From: Protopterus annectens
Lineage: Eukaryota > Chordata > Ceratodontiformes > Protopteridae
Assembly: GCF_019279795.1 (NCBI RefSeq)
Contig: NC_056735.1
Span: 1,943,750,321 to 1,943,814,320 of the forward strand
DNA: 64,000 bases
Reading direction: 5' to 3'
Positions 12,611 through 25,600 of this stretch are shown one piece after another (within the stretch, counting starts at the first letter, position 1; each line of letters opens with the position of its first letter). The notes beneath the pieces were generated by a model that made no database searches, was not told the origin of the DNA, and was given only the letters and a program-made list of their open reading frames with translations. Made by a program: the position numbers and the translations under genes.

Positions 12611-13391
12611 TATCCTCATCCTAAGGGGTGGTGAAAGCCACACACACTCTGGCTAGGCTTACACATGCTGTAGGGCACATAGCCTGGTATGTACCTATGC
12701 ACGTATGTACCTATGTAGGAGTCCATGCAGGTTGCGGGTACCTGTGGTATGCTGATATTGACAGATGTGCCTGTGGGTAACCCACAGCTACACATGGGGG
12801 ACTGATAACAGTGCTCCCAGTAGGCACATGCAAGTACACCATATGAGGCATACAGGTTAACAGAACCAACATGGTGCTACACATGTAACCGTCACTCATA
12901 CTGTGTACACAGCTCAATGTATGCTGCACCTGCACTACATGGTATGTCTGCTGCATGATGTCAGTACACAACCCACGTCACATATGCACCTGTCACCTGT
13001 CAGACACAACCACTGCAACATACACATTACGCACTATGCGGACACAGGTATTACATACACCTCTCACTAACTTGTCCACCCTGTGCATCAGAATATATTT
13101 GCATAACCGTGCACCAATGGTGTGGATGACAGTGCTGCGGCAGAGGCTTCATCATATGCACAGGGTGATATGTGTGCCAGGGGCATAGGCTGTACCAATG
13201 GATGACATCATGTGTGTGTGCAAGGGCCGGTGCATTTACTGGGCATGACTGTGCAGAATGCATGTGGATGTGGTGGAGCCCTAGAGTTGTGTCTGCTGTG
13301 TGTGGGTATGTGTGTACACAGTTCAGCCATCTGTGATGCCTACACGGGGTATACTTGGCATCCCCAGACTGTACAGTGCAGGTTGTATGGC

Positions 13392-14317
13392 TCACTGTGT
13401 CTGTCTGCGGCCACGTGACCCATGCCTGCCTGGAGTCGCACGGGCACTACCGGGTGGAGGTATGGAGTGGCCACTCTCCAATGACACATGTCCGTTGGAA
13501 CCGTGTCCACGCTGGGACCGGCCAGGGCCACGTCCATGTGGCCTGCTGTGTCCTGGTGTGGTTGGTGTAGCACCAGATGCACTGCTGCTGCTACCGGCAC
13601 TGTGTGAGTGGGCATGAGAGGTGGCACGCACACGTCGACCTACACTAGGTGTTGTTGCTGGCCTATGGCCACGTGTCCAACGCCTCACCCCTACCAGGTG
13701 TTCCAGCACAGACAGCTCACACTCGCGGATTGACATGCCTCGGTCGAGAATTCCAACCATCTCACCTAATCGCCTATCCAGAACATCAGCAAGGTGCTGT
13801 TGAGCATTCGCCAATGACTGGATGTTCTCATTTAGGGAATGGATTGCGGCCCTCTGCAGCCTCTGCCCTTCTTGGTTCTGCCGTTCAGCACGTGCCTGTG
13901 CCGCCATTACAGTCTGGAACATGTGTCTGGTGATACCAGCTGCTGCACCCTGTACAGCAGGTGCATGTCTACCAGAGCTCCTCCTACGAGCAGCACCAGC
14001 CACATGCCTATGTGGCACATTACCAGTCATTACACTGGCAACATGGTGTGTACCCGCACCTTCTGTAGCCACCACACATTCCTGCTCAATGCCAACAGAT
14101 GCTGACTGTCCTTCCTCTATGGACAACGGTGATGTGATATGTGTCGGCATCAGAAACGTGTGCAGAGATGAAGGGGACATAGGTGGGATGTTAACAAATG
14201 GCACAGCTTCTGCCCGTGACAACCCTGCCTGTGCCTCATGCATATGGTCATCACCGCTAGTATCTGTGGGGACAGTAGCATCAGATGGACCGCAGGAGGG
14301 GAACGCACCTACACCAC
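13392..14317 (-). CDS. PIF/Harbinger Myb-like protein, C-terminal exon, distal copy
   Basis: This open exon codes about 307 residues and ends at a stop at 13392. Its start is set by a splice acceptor read on the minus strand (tttgtattcacag, AG at 14319-14318). The frame after that acceptor needs one base from the previous exon, and the donor at 19220 supplies exactly one (phase 1). The protein is Ser/Thr-rich at first, then has a basic patch with two Arg runs, then a helical stretch rich in Gln, Leu and Asn (about residues 120-175 of the exon) that could form a coiled coil, and a low-complexity Ser/Gly/Arg/His tail. Such C-terminal regions are usual in Harbinger Myb-like proteins, which work with the element's nuclease. 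It is the more intact of the two exon copies but the farther from the first exon. Confidence 0.75.
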
Positions 14318-14349
14318 CTGTGAATACAAAGACATACTGTAAGATACAT

Positions 14350-14397
14350 TACACACACACAGACACACACGCAGACACACACACACACACACACACA

Positions 14398-14444
<47 letters not shown>

Positions 14445-14521
14445 ACACACACACTGCGCAGACACACACATGCAGAGACACACACGCTGACACACACGCA
14501 GACACACACACACGCAGACAC
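14350..14521. repeat. (CA)n/(GACA)n microsatellite
   Basis: A long CA-rich simple repeat with interspersed GACA and GCAGACA units lies in the Myb-like gene's intron just upstream of the acceptor. It produces spurious open frames of Thr-His and Cys-Val repeats. Confidence 0.95.
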
Positions 14522-16499
14522 ATCATGCATGTGATATTGCAGATGGCATGCAGCATTCCCACACCACAGCTCAGTGAATGCAGGCCGGACATTAATAGTG
14601 GTAGTATGCATACTGCCCTGGGGTGCACACTACATCAAGCAGGTGTCAATTCAGTAGGCATGCAGTCCACACATTCATGGTAGTTTGCATGCATCACCAT
14701 GATACACTGTGTGGCCACAGGCAGGTTAACAGTACACATGGCTGGCATCACTTTGTCATGTACTCCGCCAACATGTGCGATAACATGTGGACATGTGACA
14801 ATGGTGTCCCACCACATGCACCACATCAAACTGGACGTCACAGTGCAGTGTTATGTGTACAGGCTACAGATAGAATGCATGTGTAACAAAGATGTCTGTG
14901 CAGGTGTGGTTGGTGTGAGCTGTGTACATAGCTATACAGTGGGGAGTACAGGCACTGTGCAACTGCATGGGCAGCAAGACACAGGTATGTTTCTGTGCGT
15001 CGTAACATGGATGCATTGCATTGCCATGTCTGCAACACAGTCATGCTGTTCCACAGCATGTATATGGTAGACATTGGTGGCACCTCCAGTGGCTGCAGAC
15101 AGGCATTGCGGTTGTCTGGTGTACCACATCAGATGTATAGGTGGTCCACTACAGCTATGATTGCACTATGTGTGGACAAAGTGCAACGGTGACTACCCAC
15201 TCCAGATGTACTGTGTGGCAACATGCCTGTGGGTATCACCCATGGCCATGTTTGACTGGGTCATGGACAATTGTGTGTGATGGGCATCGTGTACACATCC
15301 CTGTGGTGGCCCATGTGACATACACCCATACTAGTCTGAGGTTTCACAATCCCGAGGGCTATGCAGACAGTGTGGATGTCTGCTATGTTGGGCGTAGGTC
15401 ATGTCATGATGTGACAATGTTACAGACAGAACACCACGTGCATGGAACATGTCATGTGCCATGTCACAATGTGTGCACACAATGCAGGGGCATAGGTCAC
15501 ATTGGTAACACCTGTGTGCTGGCCAGATCACAGCTCACTATGTGGTACTGTGTGCATACCGCAAATGGCATTCCGATGCATACTACATATGCAGCCATTG
15601 TAGAACACCTCCACCATTGTATGCATAGCTGACTGCACATATCGCACCGATGGGTTATGTGTTGTCATGCCAGTGTATACTAACAGTTGTATCTACTGTA
15701 CATGGGTGGCATGTGTGTCAGGTGGTGCAACCTGTATACCGTGACTGGAGCAGACCCAGGTTTGCATGTCATACCTGGCCACATGGTGAATATCTATACA
15801 CTGTAACATGCCTGTTACTAGCAACGTGCTCACCTGCGATGGACCCATGGCTGTGCGACATGCCAGAGGTACCTGTATAGGGGTGACACAACAGTATACA
15901 CATGGGGACTGATAACAGTGCTCCCAGTAGGCACATGCAAGTACACCATATGAGGCATACAGGTTAACAGAACCAACATGGTGCTACACATGTAACCGTC
16001 ACTCATACTGTGTACACAGCTCAATGTATGCTGCACCTGCACTACATGGTATGTCTGCTGCATGATGTCAGTACACAACCCACGTCACATATGCACCTGT
16101 CACCTGTCAGACACAACCACTGCAACATACACATTACGCACTATGCGGACACAGGTATTACATACACCTCTCACTAACTTGTCCACCCTGTGCATCAGAA
16201 TATATTTGCATAACCGTGCACCAATGGTGTGGATGACAGTGCTGCGGCAGAGGCTTCATCATATGCACAGGGTGATATGTGTGCCAGGGGCATAGGCTGT
16301 ACCAATGGATGACATCATGTGTGTGTGCAAGGGCGGTGCATTTACTGGGCATGACTGTGCAGAATGCATGTGGATGTGGTGGAGCCCTAGAGTGGTGTCT
16401 GCTGTGTGTGGGTATGTGTGTACACAGTTCAGCCATCTGTGATGCCTACACGGGTATACTTGGCATCCCCAGACTGTACAGTGCAGGTTGTATGGCTCA

Positions 16500-17418
16500 C
16501 TGTGTCTGTTCGCGGCCACGTGACCCATGCCTGCCTGGAGTCGCCGGGCACTACCGGGTGGAGGTATGGAGTGGCCACTCTCCAATGACACATGTCCGCT
16601 GGAACCGTGTCCACGCTGGGATCGCCAGGGCCACGCCCATGTGGCCTGCTGTGTCCTGGTGTGGTTGGTGTAGCACCAGATGCACTGCTGCTGCTACCGC
16701 ACTGTGTGAGTGGGCATGAGAGGTGGCACGCATCGCCGACCTACACTAGGTGTTGTTGCTGGCCTATGGCCACGTGTCCAACGCCTCACCCCTACCAGGT
16801 GTTCCAGCACAGACAGCTCACACTTTCGGCGGATTGACATGCCTCGGTCGAGAATTCCAACCATCTCACCTAATCGCCTATCCAGAACATCAGCAAGGTG
16901 CTGTTGAGCATTCGCCAATGACTGGATGTTCTCATTTAGGGAATGGATTGCGGCCCTCTGCAGCCTCTGCCCTTCTTGGTTCTGCCGCTCAGCACGTGCC
17001 TGTGCCGCCATTACAGTCTGGAACATGTGTCTGGTGATACCAGCTGCTGCACCCTGTACAGCAGGTGCATGTCTACCAGAGCTCCTCCTACGAGCAGCAC
17101 CAGCCACATGCCTATGTGGCACATTACCAGTCATTACACTGGCAACATGGTGTGTACCCGCACCTTCTGTAGCCACCACACATTCCTGCTCAATGCCAAC
17201 AGATGCTGACTGTCCTTCCTCTATGGACAACGGTGATGTGATATGTGTCGGCATCAGAAACGTGTGCAGAGATGAAGGGGACATAGGTGGGATGTTAACA
17301 AATGGCACAGCTTCTGCCCGTGACAACCCTGCCTGTGCCTCATGCATATGGTCATCACCGCTAGTATCTGTGGGGACAGTAGCATCAGATGGACCGCAGG
17401 AGGAACGACCTACACCAC
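16500..17418 (-). pseudogene. PIF/Harbinger Myb-like protein, C-terminal exon, proximal copy, frameshifted
   Basis: This is the duplicate of the exon at 13392-14317, with the same acceptor (AG at 17420-17419) and the same phase. The frame follows the other copy down to about 16740, where a small indel at a CG-rich spot sends it to an early stop at 16694; further single-base indels against the other copy lie at about 16500-16730. Near 16824 the two copies also differ by three bases in frame, giving one residue more here. The indels sit at CG dinucleotides, so some may be base-calling errors and not true mutations. The left limit is approximate. Confidence 0.75.
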
Positions 17419-17450
17419 CTGTGAATACAAAGACATACTGTAAGATACAT

Positions 17451-17626
17451 TACACACACACAGACACACACGCAGACACACACACACACACACACACACA
17501 GACACACACACACAGACACACACACACACACACACACACAGAGACACACACACGCACGCAGACACACACATGCAGAGACACACACACGCTGACACACACA
17601 CGCAGACACACACACACGCAGACACA
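17451..17626. repeat. (CA)n/(GACA)n microsatellite, duplicate
   Basis: The counterpart of the repeat at 14350-14521 in the second copy of the 3.1-kb duplication. Its internal arrangement of CA and GACA units differs, as expected for a slippage-prone tract. Confidence 0.95.
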
Positions 17627-19220
17627 TCATGCATGTGATATTGCAGATGGCATGCAGCATTCCCACACCACAGCTCAGTGAATGCAGGCCGGACATTAAT
17701 AGTGGTAGTATGCATACTGCCCTGGGGTGCACACTACATCAAGCAGGTGTCAATTCAGTAGGCATGCAGTCCACACATTCATGGTAGTTTGCATGCATCA
17801 CCGTGATACACTGTGTGGCCACAGGCAGGTTAACAGTACACATGGCTGGCATCACTTTGTCATGTACTCCGCCAACATGTGCGATAACATGTGGACATGT
17901 GACAATGGTGTCCCACCACATGCACCACATCAAACTGGACGTCACAGTGCAGTGTTATGTGTACAGGCTACAGATAGAATGCATGTGTAACAAAGATGTC
18001 TGTGCAGGTGTGGTTGGTGTGAGCTGTGTACATAGCTATACAGTGGGGAGTACAGGCACTGTGCAACTGCATGGGCAGCAAGACACAGGTATGTTTCTGT
18101 GCGATGCGTAACATGGATGCATTGCATTGCCATGTCTGCAACACAGTCATGCTGTTCCACAGCATGTATATGGTAGACATTGGTGGCACCTCCAGTGGCT
18201 GCAGACAGGCATTGCGGTTGTCTGGTGTACCACATCAGATGTATAGGTGGTCCACTACAGCTATGATTGCACTATGTGTGGACAAAGTGCAACGGTGACT
18301 ACCCACTCCAGATGTACTGTGTGGCAACATGCCTGTGGGTATCACCCATGGCCATGTTTGACTGGGTCATGGACAATTGTGTGTGATGGGCATCGTGTAC
18401 ACATCCCTGTGGTGGCCCATGTGACATACACCCATACTAGTCTGAGGTTTCACAATCCCGAGGGCTATGCAGACAGTGTGGATGTCTGCTATGTTACGTA
18501 GGTCATGTCATGATGTGACAATGTTACAGACAGAACACCACGTGCATGGAACATGTCATGTGCCATGTCACAATGTGTGCACACAATGCAGGGGCATAGG
18601 TCACATTGGTAACACCTGTGTGCTGGCCAGATCACAGCTCACTATGTGGTACTGTGTGCATACCGCAAATGGCATTCCGATGCATACTACATATGCAGCC
18701 ATTGTAGAACACCTCCACCATTGTATGCATAGCTGACTGCACATATCGCACCGATGGGTTATGTGTTGTCATGCCAGTGTATACTAACGGTTGTATCTAC
18801 TGTACATGGGTGGCATGTGTGTCAGGTGGTGCAACCTGTATACCGTGACTGGAGCAGACCCAGGTTTGCATGTCATACCTGGCCACATGGTGAATATCTA
18901 TACACTGTAACATGCCTGTTACTAGCAACGTGCTCACCTGCGATGGACCCATGGCTGTGCGACATGCCAGAGGTACCTGTATAGGGGTGACACAACAGTA
19001 TACACATTATCCATTACTGTAGCCACAGTAAGCACTGTGCATGTCACATCATGTACCTGTGTGGTAGCATGTGTTATGTACATGTCTGCAAACACAACGT
19101 AGCATACTGTAGTATGCAGCTTGTGTGGCCATATACCTGGCATGTGTTGGTACATTATGTGGTGTACTGTGACACCCACACCTACGTCAGTTATCATACA
19201 CACATGCAAGACTGACTTAC

Positions 19221-19632
19221 CAGGCAGCTCCAGGCTCGTTGGTTGGGAGACACCCACCTCCACGATGGCAGCGAGTGTTTCTGCATGATGTTCCCTCGGT
19301 GTCCCCAGACTGGCCAGGAGCTCCTCCGTGTGTGTGAGTGGGTGCTGGGTTGGTGGCCCACCACCTGTCCCACCTTGTTCTCTGGTGATTGCGGCAGCAC
19401 GCTGTTTTGCGTGCCGTATTAGGTTTGTGCAGTGTCGGCGTATCTGCTGGTAGGTGCGGTTCTTGCCACCCATGTTGTTCACCCTCCTGCGCATATCCTG
19501 CCACAGGTCATCCCGCTGCTGTGCTTGCTGTGGAACATGGCTGAATAGCAGGTCATAGTTGTCATGGAGCAACGGTATGATTATGTCATCCTCCTGGCAG
19601 CTGAAGGCTGGCAGCCGGGAACGTGGCATTAT
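19221..19632 (-). CDS. PIF/Harbinger Myb/SANT-like DNA-binding protein, N-terminal exon
   Basis: The second protein of PIF/Harbinger transposons, which binds the element's ends and helps bring the nuclease to them. The ATG at 19629-19627 is preceded by a good acceptor (atgtcttacag ending at 19633), so a 5' untranslated exon is likely. The exon codes 136 residues. Residues about 8-75 fit the Myb/SANT-like domain: an acidic EDD start, DDLWQDM with the conserved Trp, then the helix with RRHCTNLIRHAK, where Cys stands in place of the usual Trp. The TGGGPP motif just after the domain (about residue 88) is typical of this family. The exon ends after CTGCCTG at 19221 and is followed by a canonical GTAAGT donor at 19220-19215. 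The intron to the nearer second exon is about 1.8 kb. No stop or frameshift is seen. Confidence 0.88.
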
Positions 19633-22600
19633 CTGTAAGACATAAAGATGGTGACAGGTCACATTTACACTGATGTACTGGCATACCGCTGGACATACAT
19701 TGCTATGACATGTACGACATCTGCACAGTAATCTCTGCGATGCATCATGGCACTGACACAGCTGACATGTTGCCGTCACACCACTAAGCAGTGGGGATCA
19801 TATCATGTCTGTGTGTCAACTCATCACACTGTACACACACCATGTTGATGGTAACCTGCTGTGGACATGTTTACCTGCCAGCACCTGTGTTCATACCAGT
19901 TGGCACGTGTCCCAATGTGCACACAGTTCTACTGTTCACCTGGATGCTGTGTATATGTCACTCGGCATCACGTACGCAGCCATTATGAACGTCAGTGGTG
20001 GCACTGCACACATACACATGGACACCTGTACATGCATGTGTTGTGCCATGTACATCTACACAGAACTGTACGGGTGTTGGACAACCTGCCACGGCTCACC
20101 TGTATTACACATGTGATACACATGGGACATTGTGTAACCATATGACATTAGCAGGGAAGGTCATGCATAGCATGTGCGCGCGCACGTTGTACACACCAAC
20201 ACACAGCACCTGTGACACCACAGGGTGCATCAGTGCCACATTACTGCTCTGGATGGTTGATAGTGCAAGTGCCATTTGTCCATCGCACCATGTATGACTG
20301 TGATAGCACGTGCAGCCTTGCTGGGCAGGGCTGCATGGTATGGCAGGGTATGACACATACATGGCACAGGGATGTGTCCCACCTGGGGTACTGATATTGG
20401 CAGGGTGGCTGTCCATTCCATATGTCATTGCTATGTGTATATGGACATTACACATGTCTATCATCATGGTGTGGACAATGGCCTTCTGCAAGGTAGGCAG
20501 CATGCTGCTTGGTGGGGTGTGTATGGTGCATGCTGGTATCGCGACATCCATGCATACACATTACCCTGACAGGTGCTATGTGCTGCGATATTGTTCAACA
20601 CAGTGCTGTATGTGCCCACACACTGCTATCCCGCACATGGATGGTTGCCTGGCCTGACATGCGTACCACATATGTCTACATCCGGTGCCTGCTGCCACCC
20701 CCATGTCAGATGGTGCACCACACAGCGCCATCCCTCCCACAGGGACCGTGGTGTTGGGCACAGCATAGGTATCCATGTATGGGGACAGGGATGTTCACAT
20801 AGCAGGGGCACTGATGGTATCATCCATCGGACCATACACGTATGACACACACCTCACACACACAGCCCATTCAGTATGTTGTTCGCAACACTGACACAGC
20901 TATACTGCTAGGCCAGGGACATTCCCAGACGTACATACACAAATGCGTGTACATCTGTCTGTGGCATGGGCTACGATAATGGTGGGGTTCAACACATAAC
21001 GTGTTTGAGTGTGGCTGGCACAGACGTTCTGTGCACATGTCTACACAGTAAGCCTGTTCTACAATAGCCAGTGGTGATGTGCTGTGTACATGTCAATGCT
21101 GCACATTGTGTTGGTGTCTGTCTGTCCACAGGCCAGTGGTGGGACACACACGGGTATTAGTGAACATATATGCATGTCACCCTGTACTGCTGTACTGCTA
21201 GCTTCTCGGGTGTTAATGTGTCATGGACATGCACACTTTACCCGGACAGGTGGTAGTAGGTTGCCACCTGTACCCATCTCCTCTTGTGGGTTGCTATGAT
21301 CCAACACCCTCTTTGTATTGTATGTTCAGGCTATGCACCTGTGTGGGGCATGTGGGCATGCAATGCACTACTGCGTACCTTTGCACCCATTGCAGAACAT
21401 GTCACACAGGTACACTGGCAGCCATACACTTCACAGCTTGATGACGATACAACACGTGTTGTACACATGTAACACATATCCTGTGGGACATGGTCATATG
21501 TACAGGCATGTCCAACAGTCACGTACCACTGCTACCCCTACATGACGGATATGCAGTACATGTGGCGATACAGCAACTGTCACATGTAGTCGTGCAATGC
21601 CCCCCTACCTACATGGTGTGGTACTGCCTGTGGGGATATCGCCTGCATCCATGCTGTGCCCATAGCTGACAGTTGTACATCGATATGTGCAACATACCTC
21701 ATTTGGTGTTCTCATGGGTGCATGTTCAACATGGCTCCGCATTGTTTGTGTCTGTCACACAGTCATTGTTGTACATGCTTTACATGCCAGCCATGGCTTA
21801 CTGTGTGTGATTCCATGTACTTCATTGGGATACCAACATTATACAATATAACAGCGTATTCCAGCCATCACATAGCCTTCCTAGATGACACTGTTAGCCA
21901 GCCAGTGGGAGGTGTTCCGCCATCTGCACATAGGTCACACAGTACGAGGGTGGCTGACACCCATTCTGGGGACAGGGTTCTGACAGCTGTGGTTGGGTGT
22001 GATGCTGTCGACAACCATGACTGCACCTGATGTCACATCTGGATGGGTAACATTCACAACACACACCTACCTTCACGTAGTAACACATCATCTACAACAA
22101 TGGACATTCCTGCCAGAACAATGTGTGCAGTATGTCTGTATGACCACTGCAGGCACCACTGGTGGCCCCCAGCATGGCAGCCAACAGCACCAGTGTATAT
22201 CCCGTGGAATCATGGGTTACACCATTCACAACACACCTGTCTCAGATGACCCTGTTGTGGATCACAGTGCAGTTCCACACATCATGTTACACTAGGCATC
22301 ATGCACTGATATGTTGCGGACGTGTGAACGGCTGTGCAACTCAACATATGCACACATGACACATCACCTGGTACAACATATCTGTCATACAGCATGTTAT
22401 TGTGACCGCCCGGTGATGGCATTACACAGGCTACATGTACTGGGACGTGATGGCTCACCGGTATATTCACCCTCTGGGTGTGTGTCTAGCCAAGTGTACA
22501 GTAGGCAGTGGTCTGAACACAGGGACACTGTACATTGACCTACTCTGTCACTGCAACTGTTGACTATGCTCATACTGTACTTATACAGGCATGTGGTATC

Positions 22601-25600
22601 TGACCACTATGACAGTCCTGGTCGACCACACTGCTGTGGCACACATGACCTGCAGACATCTGCCTGGGGTGTGGAGCACACATGTACATCTTCACATGCT
22701 ATACTGCCTCTGTGGCAGTGTCACATGACTGTCTCCAGCAGGGCTGTAACAGGCAGGCACGGCATGGGGTCATGTGGGACAATACTTGCACCTTCCACTG
22801 TGCTGCACACAAGCAAGGCACACACACTAGTGCACCACTCACATTTATCTGCAGTGCCTGGGACCTGCCTCCATGCTCTGCACAGCACACCTGCAAGTAC
22901 AGATTGTACACGGATCATACCTCCCAGGCACATACCTGGACTGCAACACACACAGGTGAGGGGATCCCACATCACACAGTGTTTTGCACACATACTGGAT
23001 ATTTGCCAAACACAATGCATCATAGGTGCTCCATGTTCAGATACCCATGTTTGTGACCGCTAGACACATTGTAACATGCAACAGAGCTTACATTGTACAC
23101 CACATGTTACATGCTGTCTGTGTTGTCATACTGTACATTGGGCCTCAGACAGCTGATACTGCCATGTGCTGACAGCAACCCACACTTCCCTAGAATGGAC
23201 ACCCATGTACCCACACATGCTTGAGGCATGCACTCCACCTAGCTGGGTGACACATTACACAACACATACCATACCTACACTACCCTCAGCATGCACGATA
23301 CCTCCATGTGTCTGGTGTGTTAAACCTGGGGTTACCCCCCCTTTGGTAGATGAACATATATGCTTCACGGCCCTGCTAGCCACACCCTGGACACACACCC
23401 ATCGTAGCATACATGGAACATGTGTTCTACAGCCAGTACTACTGACGTCTGCTGACAGGGGTTGTTGATGGCATGGCACCCGACAGATGGACAGTGTACA
23501 TAACTATGCTGACACATACCACAGTGCACTTTCGTAGCATGTACGCAATGGTAGGGACCATGCTATTCCACACAGAGACATGGCGGTACTGGCCTTTTCA
23601 CAGACGCCACGGTGGTGGTCATGTTCCATGCACATCTGCTGTATGGGCACATGTGCAGGCTGTTGCACGGTGGTGTATATTCACATGTGTGGGTCGCATC
23701 ACTTGACAGCCATGGTGGGTCCTCGTGGTCCATCACATGCTCCAAGGCTAGCTACCTACACATGACTGCCGCACATTGCAGTGTGGGTCCTCAGGCAGTG
23801 TGGTGGTATGTCTGTGTTGTTTGGCTACATCCACATTCGATGTCACGTACAACAGTCACCCAGGCATTGCAGACTGAGATAATGTTGGCAACATGCCAGA
23901 CAATGGTGTACTTACCAACAATACACACTCTCACTCACTACAGGGTTGCAATCCATACATGGACATCGTAGTGTCCCTGTGGACACATACATGGTACTGC
24001 CATGCACACGTTATGTCCTAAGACACTGTCCCAATGTCACCTTCAGATCTCCCTAGCTGTTATGTCCCGCCAACCTGTTTGGTATGTGTCTCCACACCAG
24101 CCCACTGAATTCATTGCTAGCCTGTTGTCGGACATTGTGTACCTTGACCGTCACACTGCCGCATCTATCGCACTACACATGGGTGGCACTGCATTGCATA
24201 TGTGGGACTGCATTCGTACACCCATGACTGGACCATTCTGTATGGCACTGGGGCACATCCTCACAAACGTGCTTCACGCACTCATTGATGACCTCCATGC
24301 CTTTACTGGCACCCTTGTTGGGCTTCTGTGTGCCACAGCACGCCACATACACATGCTGGCCACCTGTCATACCATTGCATGGGTGGTTGGTGTGGTACAG
24401 AGGGCAACAGATCAGACATTTTCCTTACATTGCCCTTCAGCGCCATTCCACGTTCTGGTATTGGCAACGTACACATCCACCTGCACATCATACCCTGTGT
24501 CTCAGGATGTTAGGCTATATGACTCCTGGACAGGACACACAGTGGTGCAAGCATATCATGCTACCTACTACATGTCAGGTACATATGGCATTACACAGTC
24601 CTCAAGTCATGGGGCCCCTCATGTTCACTATTTGCTTACATACACAACATGCTGTCACAGAGTACTGTCCATGCCTAGATATCCCACATCTACATACCTG
24701 GCACCATTATAGCTCCACCGGCTCATACTGATAACAACCATATGGGTGTCGGTGTGGCAGATACATCATGTGGGTGTCATGGCATCAGGATGCATTACAC
24801 ATGGTGCATGCACATCACCTTTGCATAGCAACATTCATCCACTGAGTATCACATGGATACTGTCCCCGTACATGCATATCAAATTGTACATGGTTGCTGT
24901 ACACACAAATGCCCCACATGGTGCTGTGGTTACTGTATTCCACTGTGGCATGGGTACACATCTGCAGGGCCACACCTATCTGTACTGTGTGTGATGCTGG
25001 TACATAGGTAGCCATTGTACCTGTGGCATACACACATCTACACACGGTCAAGGTTACAATACCACATTCGTGGTGTACCTTCCACAACGGCTACGACTTT
25101 ACATGGCACAGCATTGTCATGCCATGATGTGTACCAGGCTCAAACAGTTTACATATGCGGCTGACAGACGGAAAACACATCTGTACACATCTGCATACCA
25201 CATACACAGGGGTGTCTTCTGCTCTGACATGGACCATGTCCTCCGCATTACTGATGCATGTAGTACACATACATGGCAATTGCAGTGGGCAGTGTGAACG
25301 GACCACTCATGGATATGTGCACACATGCCACATTGCATGGGCTGGGCTTCTGTGTTACTTCCACAGACACAACACACACCATGCTGTGGAACATAGGTCC
25401 TGTGCACATCCCACAGGGACACACAGTGGCACTGTTCATGTGATAGCGCCCTTGCTGTTTGAGTGACACGTAGTCATGGTACCACCACAGCAGCAGTACT
25501 GTGTAGACATGCAGCTGACACCCACCTCTGCTTTCACTGGACACTACCATGGGGAGGTGACACTACTGTGTACACTGCACATGTGTTTACACATGGACCT

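Larger units (their letters stand above)
8600..12718 (+). mobile_element. CR1-family LINE, near full length, decayed
   Basis: A non-LTR retrotransposon of the CR1 group lies here in the sense direction. In order it has an ORF1 with a Cys-rich motif and an SGNH-esterase-like part, an ORF2 with endonuclease and reverse transcriptase, and a 3' tail. The tail holds the words ggctaggctta and tagcctgg also seen in the other CR1 copies of this window, then degenerate 8-base repeats (ctatgcac, gtatgtac, ctatgtag) at about 12690-12718. Short terminal octamer repeats are diagnostic of CR1. The 5' limit is approximate, set where the CATG-rich style stops. Many stops and frameshifts show that it is dead. 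Its base composition resembles the surrounding block and not the AT-rich CR1 copies to the right. Confidence 0.9.
12789..15896. repeat. 3.1-kb tandem duplication, first copy
   Basis: This 3108-base block is repeated at once at 15897-19000. Both breakpoints carry the 7-base word TACACAT (12789-12795, 15897-15903 and again 19001-19007), which suggests a duplication through short homology. The copies are nearly identical except for microsatellite length and small differences, most of them at or beside CG dinucleotides. The block holds the second exon of the Harbinger Myb-like gene and part of its intron. Confidence 0.95.
15897..19000. repeat. 3.1-kb tandem duplication, second copy
   Basis: The second unit is 3104 bases. 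It ends at TACACAT (19001-19007), after which the sequence continues uniquely toward the Myb-like first exon. In the minus-strand direction of transcription this copy comes first, so its exon is the nearer splice partner. Confidence 0.95.

Noticed and set aside
14309-14628. Cys-Val and Thr-His repeat frames
   Set aside because: They are translations of the CA microsatellite. The same holds for 17385-17732, 33329-33547 and the Tyr-Ile frames at 40103-40404.
24002-24712. Open frame of 236 codons on the plus strand
   Set aside because: It overlaps equally long frames in other frames and on the other strand, and has no domain; it looks like the composition artefact seen elsewhere in the block.
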